Source of the DNA: Candidatus Altimarinota bacterium
Lineage (GTDB): Bacteria > Cyanobacteriota > Cyanobacteriia > Cyanobacteriales > Microcystaceae
Length of the DNA: 64,000 nt
Assembly (NCBI GenBank): GCA_012031035.1
Contig: JAAUUT010000003.1
Location: 1 to 64,000, forward strand
Reading direction: 5' to 3'
Shown: positions 25,906-35,682 of the stretch, in pieces
Numbering within the stretch: position 1 is the first letter of the stretch
Layout of the letters: every line of letters begins with the position of its first letter
Notes under the pieces: model-generated
The model's database searches: none
What the model saw: only the letters and a program-made list of their open reading frames with translations
Told to the model about the DNA's origin: nothing
Made by a program: the position numbers and the translations under genes

Positions 25906-28248
25906 ATGAAAAAACTCATTTTGAGTCTCAAATCAGGAATCTTTTATACCAACGTTACCGTTCAACTGTGGGATAGACAAGGGCAATTGCTCGTGAAACG
26001 AGAAAGCAATTTGCCTGAAAATGAAGCTTTAAAAGAACTTTATGACCGATGGCGATCGCTCTATAGTAGCTACTACCAAGATTTAGGAACCCCCGTTCGC
26101 ATGGAAATCGACGACAATAGCGTCGGAGTCTTACGATTTTCCTTGGTAGAATTCAAACAAACTTGTCGCGAACTCAAACAACAACTCAATCGGTGGTTGA
26201 GTGAAGAAACGTTTCTATACATCGAACAGCAGTTACGCAAATACTTAGATCGCTCCGACGAAATTCAAGTCATTATCGAAAGCGAAGACGAACAACTGCG
26301 CCGATTTCCTTGGCATTTGTGGCAGTTTTTTCGAGATTATCAAAAAGCAGAAATCGCCCTAAGTTTGCCCGAATATGAGCGTGTCACGCCGTCAGAAAAA
26401 GCACCGACAGGAGAAGTAAAAATCCTTGGCCTTCTGGGCAATTCTAAAAACATTGAAGGAGAAAACCTCGACATCCAAACCGATAAAGCCATCGTCGAGC
26501 AATTACCTGGCGCAAAAGCTAGATTTTTAGTCGAACCCAACCGCGAGATCGTTCACGCTCAACTGTGGGAACAAACGTGGGATATTTTCTTTTTTGCCGG
26601 ACATAGTGGTGGCGTACCATCGGATAGTTCTTTCTCGGAAGAACGAGGAAAAATTTACATCAATCAGGACGATCGCAACAACAGCTTAACCGTCAGCGAA
26701 TTAGAAAATGCTCTGCGACAAGCAACGCAGAAAGGATTGCAACTCGCTATCTTTAACTCTTGCGACAGCCTGGGGTTAGCCTGGGATTTAGCGCAATTAA
26801 ATATCCCTCAAACTATCGCCATGCGCGAAGCCGTACCCGATGAAGTAGCGCAAGCTTTTTTGAGATATTTTTTGAAGGCTTTTGCCAGTGGTAAATCCTG
26901 TCATCTCGCCGTAAGGGAGGCGCGGGAGCGATTGCAGGGATTGGAAGATAAGTTTCCCTGTGCGAGTTGGTTGCCCGTAATCTGCCAAAATCCTACTGCC
27001 GATACGCTGACTTGGAGAGCCTTACGAGGTACAAAACAGCAATTCACCCTTTGGCGAGGTATGAAGACGGTATTGCTGGCAAGTTTAGCCGTTACAGGCG
27101 CGATAGTCGGGACGCGATCGCTCGGCTGGATGCAAGCATCAGAACTAAAAGCCTTCGATGGATTGATGCGAATGCGTCCCCAAGAAGAATCTGACGAACG
27201 GTTGCTAGTGATAACGGTAGGAGAACCGGATATCCAATACCAGGATCGGATGGGGATGGAGAGAACGGGATCGCTTTCCGATCTTGCCCTCGAACAACTC
27301 TTGGAGAAACTAGAACCCTATCAACCAAGCGTTATCGGCGTGGATATTTACCACGATTTCCCCTATAAACCTTCTCTTGCAGCAAAATTAGCAAAAAATA
27401 AACATTTTATTGCCCCCTGTGAAATCGGACAAACGGTTACTACTCCTCTCACTGTTGCTTCCCCACCTGGTATTTCCCCAAAACAGACGGGGTTTACCGA
27501 TTTTCCTCGCGATCCTGACGATGTGATGCGCCGTCAACTGCTGCTGATGACTTCTTCGCCTTCATGCAATACCAGTCATTCTCTCAGCTTTCGGATAGCA
27601 CTTAATTACCTCGCTCAAAAAGATATTTTTCCTGGCGATCGCACTTCAGAAGGCTACATAAAAATTAATAACGCCGTCTTGAAGCGATTTACCAGCAAAG
27701 CAGGAGGCTACCACTTGCCTGCTTCCGAAGCATTGGGCTATCAGATTCTCATCAACTACCGCGCGGCTAAATTCGCGCAGGTGAGTTTGAGAGATATTCT
27801 TAGCGATGCGGTGGCATTGCAATTGCCAGATTTGGTTAAAAATCGGATTATTCTGATTGGAGTAGCCAAAAATACGCAAGATAGCCATTTGACTCCTTAT
27901 AGCAAGGGCGCATGGGCTGAGAAGATCCCTGGTGTCTTCGTTCATGCCCATCAAATTAGTCAAATTCTCAGTGCGGTAGAAGACGGACGACCTTTGTTGT
28001 GGTGGTGGTCGCAGGGAACAGAAATTCTCTGGATTTGGAGTTGGTCTATTGTAGCAGGCGCGATCGCCTGGTTGGTTCGCCAACCCATTTACTTGGGATT
28101 GGCAATTGCTAGCGCGATCGCCCTTTTATTTGGACTGTGTTGGTTGTTGCTCGTTCAGGGCACTTGGATTCCATTCGTTCCCTGCTTCTTAACTATGCTA
28201 GCAACCAGCCTCGTCGTTTTTTCATGTCGAATTGGGTTGAAAAGTTAA
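25906..28248 (+). CDS. CHAT-CHASE2 membrane protein
   Basis: A 780-residue protein. Residues about 130-370 are a CHAT (caspase-like) domain with the probable catalytic dyad H233 (FFAGHSGG) and C286 (IFNSCDSLG). A membrane segment near 385-402 (VLLASLAVTGAIVGT) leads to a CHASE2 sensor domain, about 405-690 (FDGLMRMRPQEESDERLLVI, VIGVDIYHDFPYKP, VKNRIILIGVAKNTQDSH, IPGVFVHAHQISQIL). Two or three C-terminal membrane helices end the protein. CHASE2 normally senses outside signals, so this looks like a sensor coupled to an inside protease. It follows a STAND ATPase by 165 bases and precedes DUF928. The protease activity is inferred, not shown. Confidence 0.8.
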   Translation: MKKLILSLKSGIFYTNVTVQLWDRQGQLLVKRESNLPENEALKELYDRWRSLYSSYYQDLGTPVRMEIDDNSVGVLRFSLVEFKQTCRELKQQLNRWLSEETFLYIEQQLRKYLDRSDEIQVIIESEDEQLRRFPWHLWQFFRDYQKAEIALSLPEYERVTPSEKAPTGEVKILGLLGNSKNIEGENLDIQTDKAIVEQLPGAKARFLVEPNREIVHAQLWEQTWDIFFFAGHSGGVPSDSSFSEERGKIYINQDDRNNSLTVSELENALRQATQKGLQLAIFNSCDSLGLAWDLAQLNIPQTIAMREAVPDEVAQAFLRYFLKAFASGKSCHLAVREARERLQGLEDKFPCASWLPVICQNPTADTLTWRALRGTKQQFTLWRGMKTVLLASLAVTGAIVGTRSLGWMQASELKAFDGLMRMRPQEESDERLLVITVGEPDIQYQDRMGMERTGSLSDLALEQLLEKLEPYQPSVIGVDIYHDFPYKPSLAAKLAKNKHFIAPCEIGQTVTTPLTVASPPGISPKQTGFTDFPRDPDDVMRRQLLLMTSSPSCNTSHSLSFRIALNYLAQKDIFPGDRTSEGYIKINNAVLKRFTSKAGGYHLPASEALGYQILINYRAAKFAQVSLRDILSDAVALQLPDLVKNRIILIGVAKNTQDSHLTPYSKGAWAEKIPGVFVHAHQISQILSAVEDGRPLLWWWSQGTEILWIWSWSIVAGAIAWLVRQPIYLGLAIASAIALLFGLCWLLLVQGTWIPFVPCFLTMLATSLVVFSCRIGLKS

Positions 28249-28396
28249 TTTTTCTAACTTAATTTGCATAATCCCGTCAATTTTTTCCAGAGTAATAAGT
28301 AAAGGTTAAAATTTTTCCTTTATATAATACAAACCCTAACCCTCCTCAGTCTCTTTATTTGGGGAAAACCCTCAGATTTTATTTAAACTACCGAAA

Positions 28397-29229
28397 ATGA
28401 AAACTTTTCAATATATAATTATCGGACTCCTAGCAAGTTGCGCGATCGCTCCCAGACAAATTCAAGCACAGTCTCTACAAGTTTTAAGCAATACCCATCA
28501 ACAAACGTTGCAATTTAATTTTTCGTCAACTGTTAGGCAAGATTCTAATGACGAACGAGAAGGAAGACCGCCCAACCGTACATCAGGCGGAAGTCGAAGT
28601 AATTGCTTGCAACAGATTGTGGCAATGGTTCCAGGAAATGGAACGGTTGACGTTCGAGAAAACAAATGCGTAGCACAATCGGAATCTTTCCCCGCGCTGA
28701 CCGTATCTGCTACGCCAACTTTTTGGTTTTATTTACCTGCATTAAAGGAACCTAATCTATCGGCCGAATTCGTTCTTTTTGAAGGCGATCGTCTCGTTTA
28801 TAAACAAGCAGTTCCTTTGTCTGAAACTCCTGGCGCGATCGGGATTCGTCCACAACAATCCCTAGAAACTGGCAAGCAATATCGCTGGTTTTTTCCGTTT
28901 TAATTAACCCTCAAAGACCTTCTCAAAATCCTGTGGTTGAAGGATCGGTTGAAAGAGTTGAATTGAATGCCACTCTCAAAAGTCAGTTAAAAGCAGCTAA
29001 TTCCGCCCGCGATCGCGTGGCGATTTATGCGAGTCATGGTATCTGGTACGATGCGCTAACCGAATTAGGAGAATTGTACCGCACCAACCCACAAAATCGT
29101 AAGGTGCAAGAGGATTGGGCAGATTTGTTACATTCGGTTGGATTAGGAGCGATCGCGAGAGTTCCAATCGTCGATTGCTGTCAGCCGAATGAAACGATGT
29201 TAGGAGTTCTGTTGGATGATAGGAAGTAG
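28397..29229 (+). CDS. DUF928 protein, frameshifted
   Basis: A cyanobacterial DUF928 protein of about 275 residues with an N-terminal signal peptide (KTFQYIIIGLLASCAIAP, cleavage near IQAQS). Family features are GRPPNRTSGGSR, CLQQIVAMVP, PTFWFYLP and FVLFEGDRLVYKQAVPL. The frame ends at 28903 after YRWFFPF. The expected continuation, VLINPQRPSQNPVVEG, then NATLKSQLKAANSARDRVAI and LGELYRTNPQNRKVQEDWAD, is in the next frame to 29229. One T missing from the run at 28890-28895 accounts for it. The function is unknown; DUF928 genes commonly sit beside CHASE2 and DUF1822 genes, as here. Confidence 0.75.
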
Positions 29230-29243
29230 GGCAGACAAGGAAA

Positions 29244-29264
29244 GTCGGAAGTCGGAAGTCGGAA
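29244..29264. repeat. GTCGGAA heptamer repeated three times
   Basis: Three tandem GTCGGAA units lie between the DUF928 and DUF29 genes. The same heptamer, on the other strand, occurs inside the lipid-A-disaccharide-synthase-like gene near 50700. Confidence 0.85.
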
Positions 29265-29325
29265 GTATTTTTGAACTTTGAACTTTAAACACTGATAACT
29301 GGTCACTGGTCACGATTTACAGGGG

Positions 29326-29778
29326 GTGTTTGCGATCGCAACTTCTCATTCTCTTTACAAACAAGATTATTATTTGTGGTTAGAAACTACAGCAGATTTG
29401 CTGCGTCAAAAAAAATTCGATCGCTTGGATTTAAACAATCTGATTGAAGAAATTGAAGCGATGGGAAGGAGCGAAAAACGAGAGTTATACAATCGATTAA
29501 TTGTATTATTGATGCACTTGCTTAAATGGGAATATCAACCCTCTCACCGTTCTAATAGCTGGATATCTACTATTACAGAACAACGCAGGCAGATTGTTAA
29601 GCTGCTAGCTGACAGCCCTAGCTTAAAGAATTATTTTCAAGAAAGTTTTCAAGAGTGCTATCAAATTGCTCGCAAAGATGCTAGCACAGAAACAGGTTTA
29701 TCTTTAGAGAGTTTCCCCGAACAATTTTCTTTTGAGCAAGAAATAGTTTTAAATCCAGATTTTCCTTTCGGGAAATGA
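29326..29778 (+). CDS. DUF29 family protein
   Basis: A 150-residue protein with the DUF29 pattern: LYKQDYYLWLETTADLLRQK, LDLNNLIEEIEAMGRSEKR, LIVLLMHLLKWEYQP and STITEQRRQIVKLLADSPSL, ending with a conserved FPF segment. It is alpha-helical and soluble, found in many copies in cyanobacteria; its function is unknown. The first codon is uncertain: GTG at 29326 is used here and TTG or inner codons are possible. It stands alone between the DUF928 gene and a convergent PEP-CTERM gene. Confidence 0.8.
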   Translation: MFAIATSHSLYKQDYYLWLETTADLLRQKKFDRLDLNNLIEEIEAMGRSEKRELYNRLIVLLMHLLKWEYQPSHRSNSWISTITEQRRQIVKLLADSPSLKNYFQESFQECYQIARKDASTETGLSLESFPEQFSFEQEIVLNPDFPFGK

Positions 29779-29896
29779 GATTGGGTGAGGGAACGGGTAA
29801 TGGAAATATAATGCGCGATCGCCAATTCTGACAAGCTCTGATTGAGTTTTACAAAACTTACAAACACATAACATTAACATAAATTATGCTATGATG

Positions 29897-30787
29897 TTAG
29901 GAATCGGATGATTTACGTTTGCGCTTGAGCAAGAATCCGCCTCCAAAAGTACCGAGAGCTAGTAAGCTTATGACCGAAGAGGGTTCAGGAACGGAACGCA
30001 ATCTACAACCATCCCCAACACCAATATCAACTCTAGAGGGATCTATGTCAGGAATACAAGCAGTTGCACTATTCTTAAGAGAAAGAGTTTCGCCTTTTTT
30101 TAGTTTAGTCCTTCTTAATATCCCAAAGAGTCTCGGATTATTTAACCGTGAATTTGCATTATTTAAGATTGTTTGCCGACTCTTGGGGATTTGATTGCTA
30201 AGAGGAGATGTACTTGCGCGAACAGGGGGATCTGAAGAAACAGCATTAAGATTTGCTAATATTTGGTTTTTTTTATTTAAAACAGATGAATCAAGAGTTA
30301 CAAGATTAGTTTGACTAACAAATTCACCTGCTTCATTTCTCCACTGTCCGCTTAAAATGTTATAACCTTTGACATTTTCTAATGGAAATCCCAAAGAAGT
30401 AAAATTATAGGTAAAATCATTTAGAAATGAAACAGACAACACATTATTATTATCAGAAAGATTTTTTAGTCTAAAATTACTAAGTTTTAATAAAACCCCA
30501 CCAACTTTGATATCTTCAAAATTACCGATGTTTGTTCTTGCTTCTAGTCTTCCACTAGCTTGCCACCTGCCGTCTAAAGTATCGATATAAAAAGGTCTTT
30601 CAGGATTCATACCAAATTCAATAACCGTATTACTCCAATTGGCATCAAAAGGAGAATTATTAAAAATAGTCCTGTTTCCAAGAGTGATGTAAAAACTTCC
30701 TGCATAGGCTGGAGTAGAAACAAAACAAAAACCAAGAATGAATGCAGTATTTGTCAATTTAAAGAATTTCTTTTTTACAAAAGACAC
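29897..30787 (-). CDS. PEP-CTERM sorted exported protein
   Basis: A 296-residue protein with an N-terminal signal peptide (KLTNTAFILGFCFVSTPAYA) and a C-terminal PEP-CTERM signal: VPEPSS, a hydrophobic segment (VISLLALGTFGGGFLL) and a basic tail KRKRKSS. Exosortase recognises such tails and anchors or releases the protein at the cell surface. The middle is beta-rich with no recognised catalytic motif (FYITLGNRTIFNNSPFDANW, RPFYIDTLDGRWQASGRLEA). It converges with the DUF29 gene and diverges from the haemagglutinin-type gene. Role unknown, probably extracellular matrix. Confidence 0.85.
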   Translation of the reverse strand: MSFVKKKFFKLTNTAFILGFCFVSTPAYAGSFYITLGNRTIFNNSPFDANWSNTVIEFGMNPERPFYIDTLDGRWQASGRLEARTNIGNFEDIKVGGVLLKLSNFRLKNLSDNNNVLSVSFLNDFTYNFTSLGFPLENVKGYNILSGQWRNEAGEFVSQTNLVTLDSSVLNKKNQILANLNAVSSDPPVRASTSPLSNQIPKSRQTILNNANSRLNNPRLFGILRRTKLKKGETLSLKNSATACIPDIDPSRVDIGVGDGCRLRSVPEPSSVISLLALGTFGGGFLLKRKRKSSDS

Positions 30788-31003
30788 TATTTTTTCTCCG
30801 TTCGCTTAAAGTTCAATTAGCTAGGTTTTCTTAAATTATAAATTAACATATATTTTTAAGATCAAGAAAAATTTTTATGTTTTTTAAAAGTAGCATCAAT
30901 AATAACAACTATAAATATTTTTAGTAGCAAACAAAGGTAGCAAACAAAGTAAGTATCCAATAACCTCTAATTCGCGTGTAAAATAAAAAAAACAAAACCC
31001 CTT

Positions 31004-34000
31004 ATGATAAAAATACCTCAAAAAAATTACCAATCTGTTAATTCAAAAACTCTTTTCGCAGCGATTATTTTAACTGCATTAACTCAAACTAAAGTGACTG
31101 CCCAAATAGAGCCAGATAATACTTTAGGAGCGGAGAGATCGATATTGAGATCGAATGCTTCTGGTGACTCTATCGAAGGTGGAGCAATTAGAGGGCAAAA
31201 CTTGTTTCATAGTTTTTTGCAATTCAATGTGAGAGAAAATCAATCAGTTAAGTTTGCTAACCCTAATGGAATTGTCAATATTTTAAGTCGAGTAACGGGA
31301 GAAGATGTCTCTAATATTAATGGCATATTAGGTGTATCGGGCAATGCAAACCTATTTTTAATCAATCCCAATGGAATCGTCTTTGGAAAGCATTCTAACG
31401 TAAACATTAATGGTGCATTTGTCGCTAGTACGGCAAATCATTTAATTTTTCCTGATGGTAGTAGATTTAGCGCCACCAATCCTAATGCACCACCCTTACT
31501 AACTATTAACGTTCCTATCGGATTACAAGTTTTGCAATACGATACACAACAACCAGCAAATATCACTAATAATGGAAATTTAATAATAGGAAAAGTTTCT
31601 AGGGATACAGGTGGAAACTTGAGATTAGAAGGAAATAATTTAATTTTGTCTGGCGGTACAGTAATCAATAACGGTTCGCTAACGGCACTTTCAGGGAAAG
31701 TCTTACTTGAAGGTGTATCGGGAAATATTTTCGTGCAGGGGACAGTAGATACCTCTGGAGGAGATTCTGTTGAAAGGATCTTCATTGATAATGGCGGCGA
31801 TGTTACTTTAACTGCCAATGGCAATATAATTCTTCAGCCTGACTCTAGGATCGTTGCTAATGGTTTATTAGGAGGCAAGATTTATTTAGAAAGCCAGACA
31901 GGTAATATTTATATCATTTCAAGCAATCTTACAAGTCAGAGTTTTGGCGGTCAGCAAAATTTTCCAGGAAAAGATATAGAAGTTATGGCTAGAGCGGGGG
32001 CAATCTCTATTCATAATGGTGCTATTTTATCTACATCCAGCCAAAATTCTGGACAAGCAAACGCTGGCAACATATTAATACAAGCTAAAAACCATGTTTC
32101 TTTTCAAGGAAGTGCAATAAATAGCAGTATTGCCCCCGAATCTACTCAAGCTTCCAAAGCAAAAGGTAATGCAGGTGACATTACGATTGAAGCAGGTTCA
32201 GTTTCTTTTACTAATAATAATTCACTAACTGCTAACACGAACGGAACAGGCAATGCAGGCAATATCAGCGTTCATTCTACAGACAACAATGTAATATTTG
32301 GCTATTTACATCCTCAAGAGATCCAAGCAACTAGTCTTGCGACATCAACCGCCGGAGGAACAGGAAATGCAGGTAATATTACAATAACTGTAGCTCGCGG
32401 TTCGCTGTTTATTAGAAATCAATCTTCCCTATCAACTATAACTCGCGGACAAGGCAGAGGAGGTATTATATCGATTGAAGCTTTAAATGGAAATGTTGAG
32501 TTGACCAATGGTGCTTTTCTTAATGTCAGTCAAGATCCCGAACGCCCCAAACTTGAAGGAGGCGATGGGGGAAATATTAGTATTGAAGCAAAGTCAGTTA
32601 CACTTTCCAATAAGGCGCAGATATTTTCTCGAACATTAGGACAAGGAAATGCAGGAAATATCTCGATCGCAGCTAATGATGTGTTAATAATTGATGGTGC
32701 TTCTCTCAATTCCAGCGTTGGAGAGATAGGAAAAGGTAAGGTTGAACCTCTTGCAAAAGGCACGGGAGGAGATATTACCATAACCACAAATTCACTCAGG
32801 ATGACTAATAGCGCTCAACTGCTTTCTAATACCGTTGCTAAAGGCGATGCAGGGAATATTATCATTCGTGCTGATATTGTTGATTTAGAGGGTGCTTCCC
32901 TAAATTCTGGTGTTGGCGTTACATCAAACAATATACCTATCCCCAATGCGACTGGAAATGGTGGTGAAATTGCTTTGAATGCGCGATCGCTTTCTCTCGA
33001 CAATGAAGCTAAAATCGAAGCTAGCACGTCAGGACGAGGCAATGCAGGCAGCATCGGAGTACAGGGAGACTCAGTTGCTCTCAACAATAACAGCCAAATT
33101 TCTACTTCGGTTAATCGAGGTGCAATAGGTCGAGGTGGCGAAATTAATCTCAATGCGCGATCGCTTTCTCTTTATGACGCTCAAATCACTGCTAGCACAT
33201 CAGGGCGAGGAAATGCAGGCAGTATCAAGGTTGAAAATGCCGAGCAAGTTAACCTAACTAACGATAGCTCGATTTCTACTTCGGTTAATCGAGGTGCAGT
33301 AGGTCGAGGGGGCGAAATTAATTTAAATACGCGATCGCTTTCTCTCGATAACGCTCAAATCACTGCTAGCACATCAGGGCGAGGCGATGCAGGCAGCATC
33401 ATAGTCAATGGAAATACCTTTGAAGCAAAAAATGGCGGACAACTTCGCACGACTACAACAAGCGGCAGTGATGCAGGAAATATAACCCTGAATCAACGCG
33501 ACAATATTACGCTGAGTGGAAATCAAACTGGCTTATTTGCCAATACAGAACTCAATTCTAGCGGCAAAGGAGGCAGTATTGCTGCGAATTCCAGAAATAT
33601 GACTATTAGCAATGGTGCGAGTGTGACTGTAAGCAGTCAAGGAACGGGAGAAGGAGGGAATATTAAAGTACAAACAGATTCTTTGACACTCGATCGCGGG
33701 ACGATTTCTGCTACAACAGATAGCACCGAAGGCGGCAATATTATCCTAAGCATAAAAGACTTATTACTATTGCGCAATGGTTCTCGAATTACCGCACAAG
33801 CAGGTCAAACAGGAAATGGAGGCGACCTTACTATTGATGCGGGAATTATCTTTGCCGTCCCTCAAGAAGATAACGATATTATCGCCAACGCCTCTGAAGG
33901 TAATGGCGGTAACATTAATATCAGAACCCAAGGTCTATTCAATCTAGAGGAACGAGAAGCCGTTCCAGGCAATAGAACTAATGACATTGATGCTAGTTCT

Positions 34001-34417
34001 GAATTTGGCATTGATGGCGAAGTTAGGATCGATGCACCCAATGTTGACCCAAGTCGGCGTTTAGTCCGCCTACCCAACCTAACCATTACTCCCGAAGTTT
34101 TGCAAGGCTGTCGGGCTGTCACTCAACAAGGCGCAAGTCGATTTATCAGTACGGGTCGCGGCGGTTTGCCACCAGGCATTGACGAAATTAGCGATCGCAC
34201 TGTCTGGGAAGATATGCGGACTCCGACCCTAAGTGCCGAGAATCCTTCAGAATCCGACTCAGTTGAATCGTCTAATTCCCCCAAACCCACTCAAATTATA
34301 GAGGCGCAAGGATGGCTTCTTGGTTCTGATGGCAAAATCGTTCTTACTGCCAAAGCTTCCAATGTTACCCCTACTCAAATAGGAGATTCGTCGGTTGGAT
34401 GTCGTATTTCCCAATAA
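31004..34417 (+). CDS. Filamentous-haemagglutinin-type exoprotein (TPS domain, beta-helix)
   Basis: A 1137-residue secreted protein. After a signal peptide (about residues 1-34, ending VTAQ) comes the two-partner-secretion domain: NLFHSFLQFNVRENQSVKFA, NPNGIVNILSRVTGE and NLFLINPNGIVFGKHS are its hallmark blocks. The next 800 residues are a repetitive beta-helix (GNAGNI, GRGGEINLNARSLSL, ITASTSGRGNAGSI repeated). The C-terminus carries LPNLTITPEVLQGCRA and WEDMRTPTLS, typical of cyanobacterial members. The outer-membrane transporter partner (FhaC/ShlB type) is not in the window. A run of near-identical 150-bp units around 32980-33400 suggests recent internal duplication. Adhesion is the likely role. 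Confidence 0.9.
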   Translation: MIKIPQKNYQSVNSKTLFAAIILTALTQTKVTAQIEPDNTLGAERSILRSNASGDSIEGGAIRGQNLFHSFLQFNVRENQSVKFANPNGIVNILSRVTGEDVSNINGILGVSGNANLFLINPNGIVFGKHSNVNINGAFVASTANHLIFPDGSRFSATNPNAPPLLTINVPIGLQVLQYDTQQPANITNNGNLIIGKVSRDTGGNLRLEGNNLILSGGTVINNGSLTALSGKVLLEGVSGNIFVQGTVDTSGGDSVERIFIDNGGDVTLTANGNIILQPDSRIVANGLLGGKIYLESQTGNIYIISSNLTSQSFGGQQNFPGKDIEVMARAGAISIHNGAILSTSSQNSGQANAGNILIQAKNHVSFQGSAINSSIAPESTQASKAKGNAGDITIEAGSVSFTNNNSLTANTNGTGNAGNISVHSTDNNVIFGYLHPQEIQATSLATSTAGGTGNAGNITITVARGSLFIRNQSSLSTITRGQGRGGIISIEALNGNVELTNGAFLNVSQDPERPKLEGGDGGNISIEAKSVTLSNKAQIFSRTLGQGNAGNISIAANDVLIIDGASLNSSVGEIGKGKVEPLAKGTGGDITITTNSLRMTNSAQLLSNTVAKGDAGNIIIRADIVDLEGASLNSGVGVTSNNIPIPNATGNGGEIALNARSLSLDNEAKIEASTSGRGNAGSIGVQGDSVALNNNSQISTSVNRGAIGRGGEINLNARSLSLYDAQITASTSGRGNAGSIKVENAEQVNLTNDSSISTSVNRGAVGRGGEINLNTRSLSLDNAQITASTSGRGDAGSIIVNGNTFEAKNGGQLRTTTTSGSDAGNITLNQRDNITLSGNQTGLFANTELNSSGKGGSIAANSRNMTISNGASVTVSSQGTGEGGNIKVQTDSLTLDRGTISATTDSTEGGNIILSIKDLLLLRNGSRITAQAGQTGNGGDLTIDAGIIFAVPQEDNDIIANASEGNGGNINIRTQGLFNLEEREAVPGNRTNDIDASSEFGIDGEVRIDAPNVDPSRRLVRLPNLTITPEVLQGCRAVTQQGASRFISTGRGGLPPGIDEISDRTVWEDMRTPTLSAENPSESDSVESSNSPKPTQIIEAQGWLLGSDGKIVLTAKASNVTPTQIGDSSVGCRISQ

Positions 34418-34465
34418 AATCTACTTCATTTAACATTCTCATCACTTTCAAAAATTTTCTCCAAT

Positions 34466-34493
34466 TTGCAAAAATTTAAGGTATGATTATAAA
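34466..34493 (+). promoter_or_regulatory. Candidate sigma-70-type promoter of rplS
   Basis: TTGCAA at 34466-34471 and TATAAA at 34488-34493 are separated by 16 bases and lie 22 bases before the rplS start codon. The match is fair and the place plausible; no start site is known. Confidence 0.35.
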
Positions 34494-34514
34494 TCGTGAG
34501 TTTTTACAAAAACG

Positions 34515-34877
34515 ATGAACGCCGAACAGATTATCAACTCGATAGAAGCAGAACAGCTAAAGACGGATTTGCCCGTAATTCACGTTGGCGACACGGTGAA
34601 AGTTGGCGTGAAAATTGTTGAAGGTGGAAAAGAACGAATCCAGCCTTACGAAGGCGTAGTAATTGCTAAACGCAATGGCGGCATCAACGAAACTATTACC
34701 GTGCGTCGAATCTTTCAAGGAGTTGGCGTAGAGAGAGTCTTTCTCATTCATTCTCCTAGAATTGCCAGCATTAAAATTATTCGTCGCGGTAAAGTCCGCA
34801 GAGCTAAACTTTACTATCTTCGCGATCGCGTGGGTAAAGCAACCCGCGTTCAACAACGTTTCGATCGCGCTCTCTAA
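34515..34877 (+). CDS. rplS: Ribosomal protein L19
   Basis: Large-subunit protein L19, at the interface of the two ribosomal subunits. The 120 residues carry the family blocks [13 protein letters not shown]-like [53 protein letters not shown] and [20 protein letters not shown]. It is transcribed toward the tRNA-Trp gene, 86 bases downstream. In many cyanobacteria the order is rplS, trnW, secE, nusG; here secE and nusG do not follow. Confidence 0.97.
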   Translation: MNAEQIINSIEAEQLKTDLPVIHVGDTVKVGVKIVEGGKERIQPYEGVVIAKRNGGINETITVRRIFQGVGVERVFLIHSPRIASIKIIRRGKVRRAKLYYLRDRVGKATRVQQRFDRAL

Positions 34878-34963
34878 AATCTTACAGCGTTTATTTGAAG
34901 TCAATTGGCTTCAAATTACGATAAGATTAGATAGCTAAAGAGTTGAAACGCAAAAGCCAGTAT

Positions 34964-35036
34964 GCGTCCTTAGTTCAGTTGGTAGAACGTCGGTCTCCAA
35001 AACCGGATGTCGAGGGTTCGAGTCCTTCAGGGCGCG
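34964..35036 (+). tRNA. tRNA-Trp (CCA)
   Basis: A 73-base cloverleaf. The acceptor stem GCGTCCT pairs with AGGGCGC (one G-U pair), and the discriminator is G. The anticodon loop CTCCAAA carries CCA for tryptophan, and the T arm GAGGGTTCGAGTCCTTC is standard. The 3' CCA is not encoded. A terminator follows directly. Confidence 0.95.
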
Positions 35037-35040
35037 TTAA

Positions 35041-35080
35041 GCGGAAACCTTTACTTCACAAGGGTTTCCGCTTTGTTTTT
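35041..35080 (+). terminator. Rho-independent terminator after tRNA-Trp
   Basis: GCGGAAACC (35041-35049) pairs with GGTTTCCGC (35063-35071), and TTTGTTTTT follows. This is a strong intrinsic terminator five bases after the tRNA, ending the rplS-trnW transcript. Confidence 0.85.
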
Positions 35081-35193
35081 CTTGGGTTGATTCGCGATCG
35101 TCAGATTTTTAGTACAAATGTATGCAACGATTTTAGGTCATCTTGGGTCACGTTGGTTCTAAAAGTGGTGTAAAAATAAAGTAAATTACACCA

Positions 35194-35454
35194 GTGGTTT
35201 TGTTATCCCAAATGGTCAATACTCTGACAAAGTCAAAGAAACCTGCTGCCTGTAATTGGGCAGTTCGATCGGGACTGATTTCCCATAACCCTTTTAGGGG
35301 CATGAGTGAAGAAATTAAAATTCCAAAAGCAAAAAACGAGGAAAACGATATTAACCCATTTTCAGAAGCAGAAATTAATGTAATTATTACAAAATTCGAG
35401 CAAAGCTCTTACTACAATTATTACGCTCCTTTTATTACTTTATTGAGATACTGA
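35194..35454 (+). pseudogene. Tyrosine recombinase (phage-type integrase) remnant
   Basis: An 86-residue open frame whose text from KKPAACNWAVRSGLI onward (SHNPFRGMSEEIKIP, then DINPFSEAEINVIITKFEQS, then YYNYYAPFITLLRY) matches the junction between the core-binding and catalytic domains of cyanobacterial integrases. The part before it and the whole catalytic domain with its R-H-R-Y residues are missing, so it is a dead fragment. It lies 160 bases after tRNA-Trp, and tRNA genes are frequent integration sites, so it probably marks an old integrated element. An 8-bp inverted repeat, TGGTGTAA and TTACACCA (35166-35193), abuts it. Confidence 0.7.
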
Positions 35455-35682
35455 TTGAGATAAAGATGGGGAGGCTAAGTTTATCTCATCTGGGTTGTTC
35501 CTTGTAGCTGAAACCCTTGGTATATAGTATTTGTTCGAGATTTTATTATCTCAATTTTATCTCAATTTTCTATCTAAATCCCCCAAAATATACCCAAAAT
35601 GGAAAGCTTATTGAGAATAGACTATCGATTTCTAGAGGGATTTAAAACTCTGAAACGCTTATCACAAAAGGGATTTACACCA

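Noticed and set aside
35037-35193. secE directly after tRNA-Trp
   Set aside because: No frame with the SecE pattern exists in the 157 bases; a terminator occupies the place.
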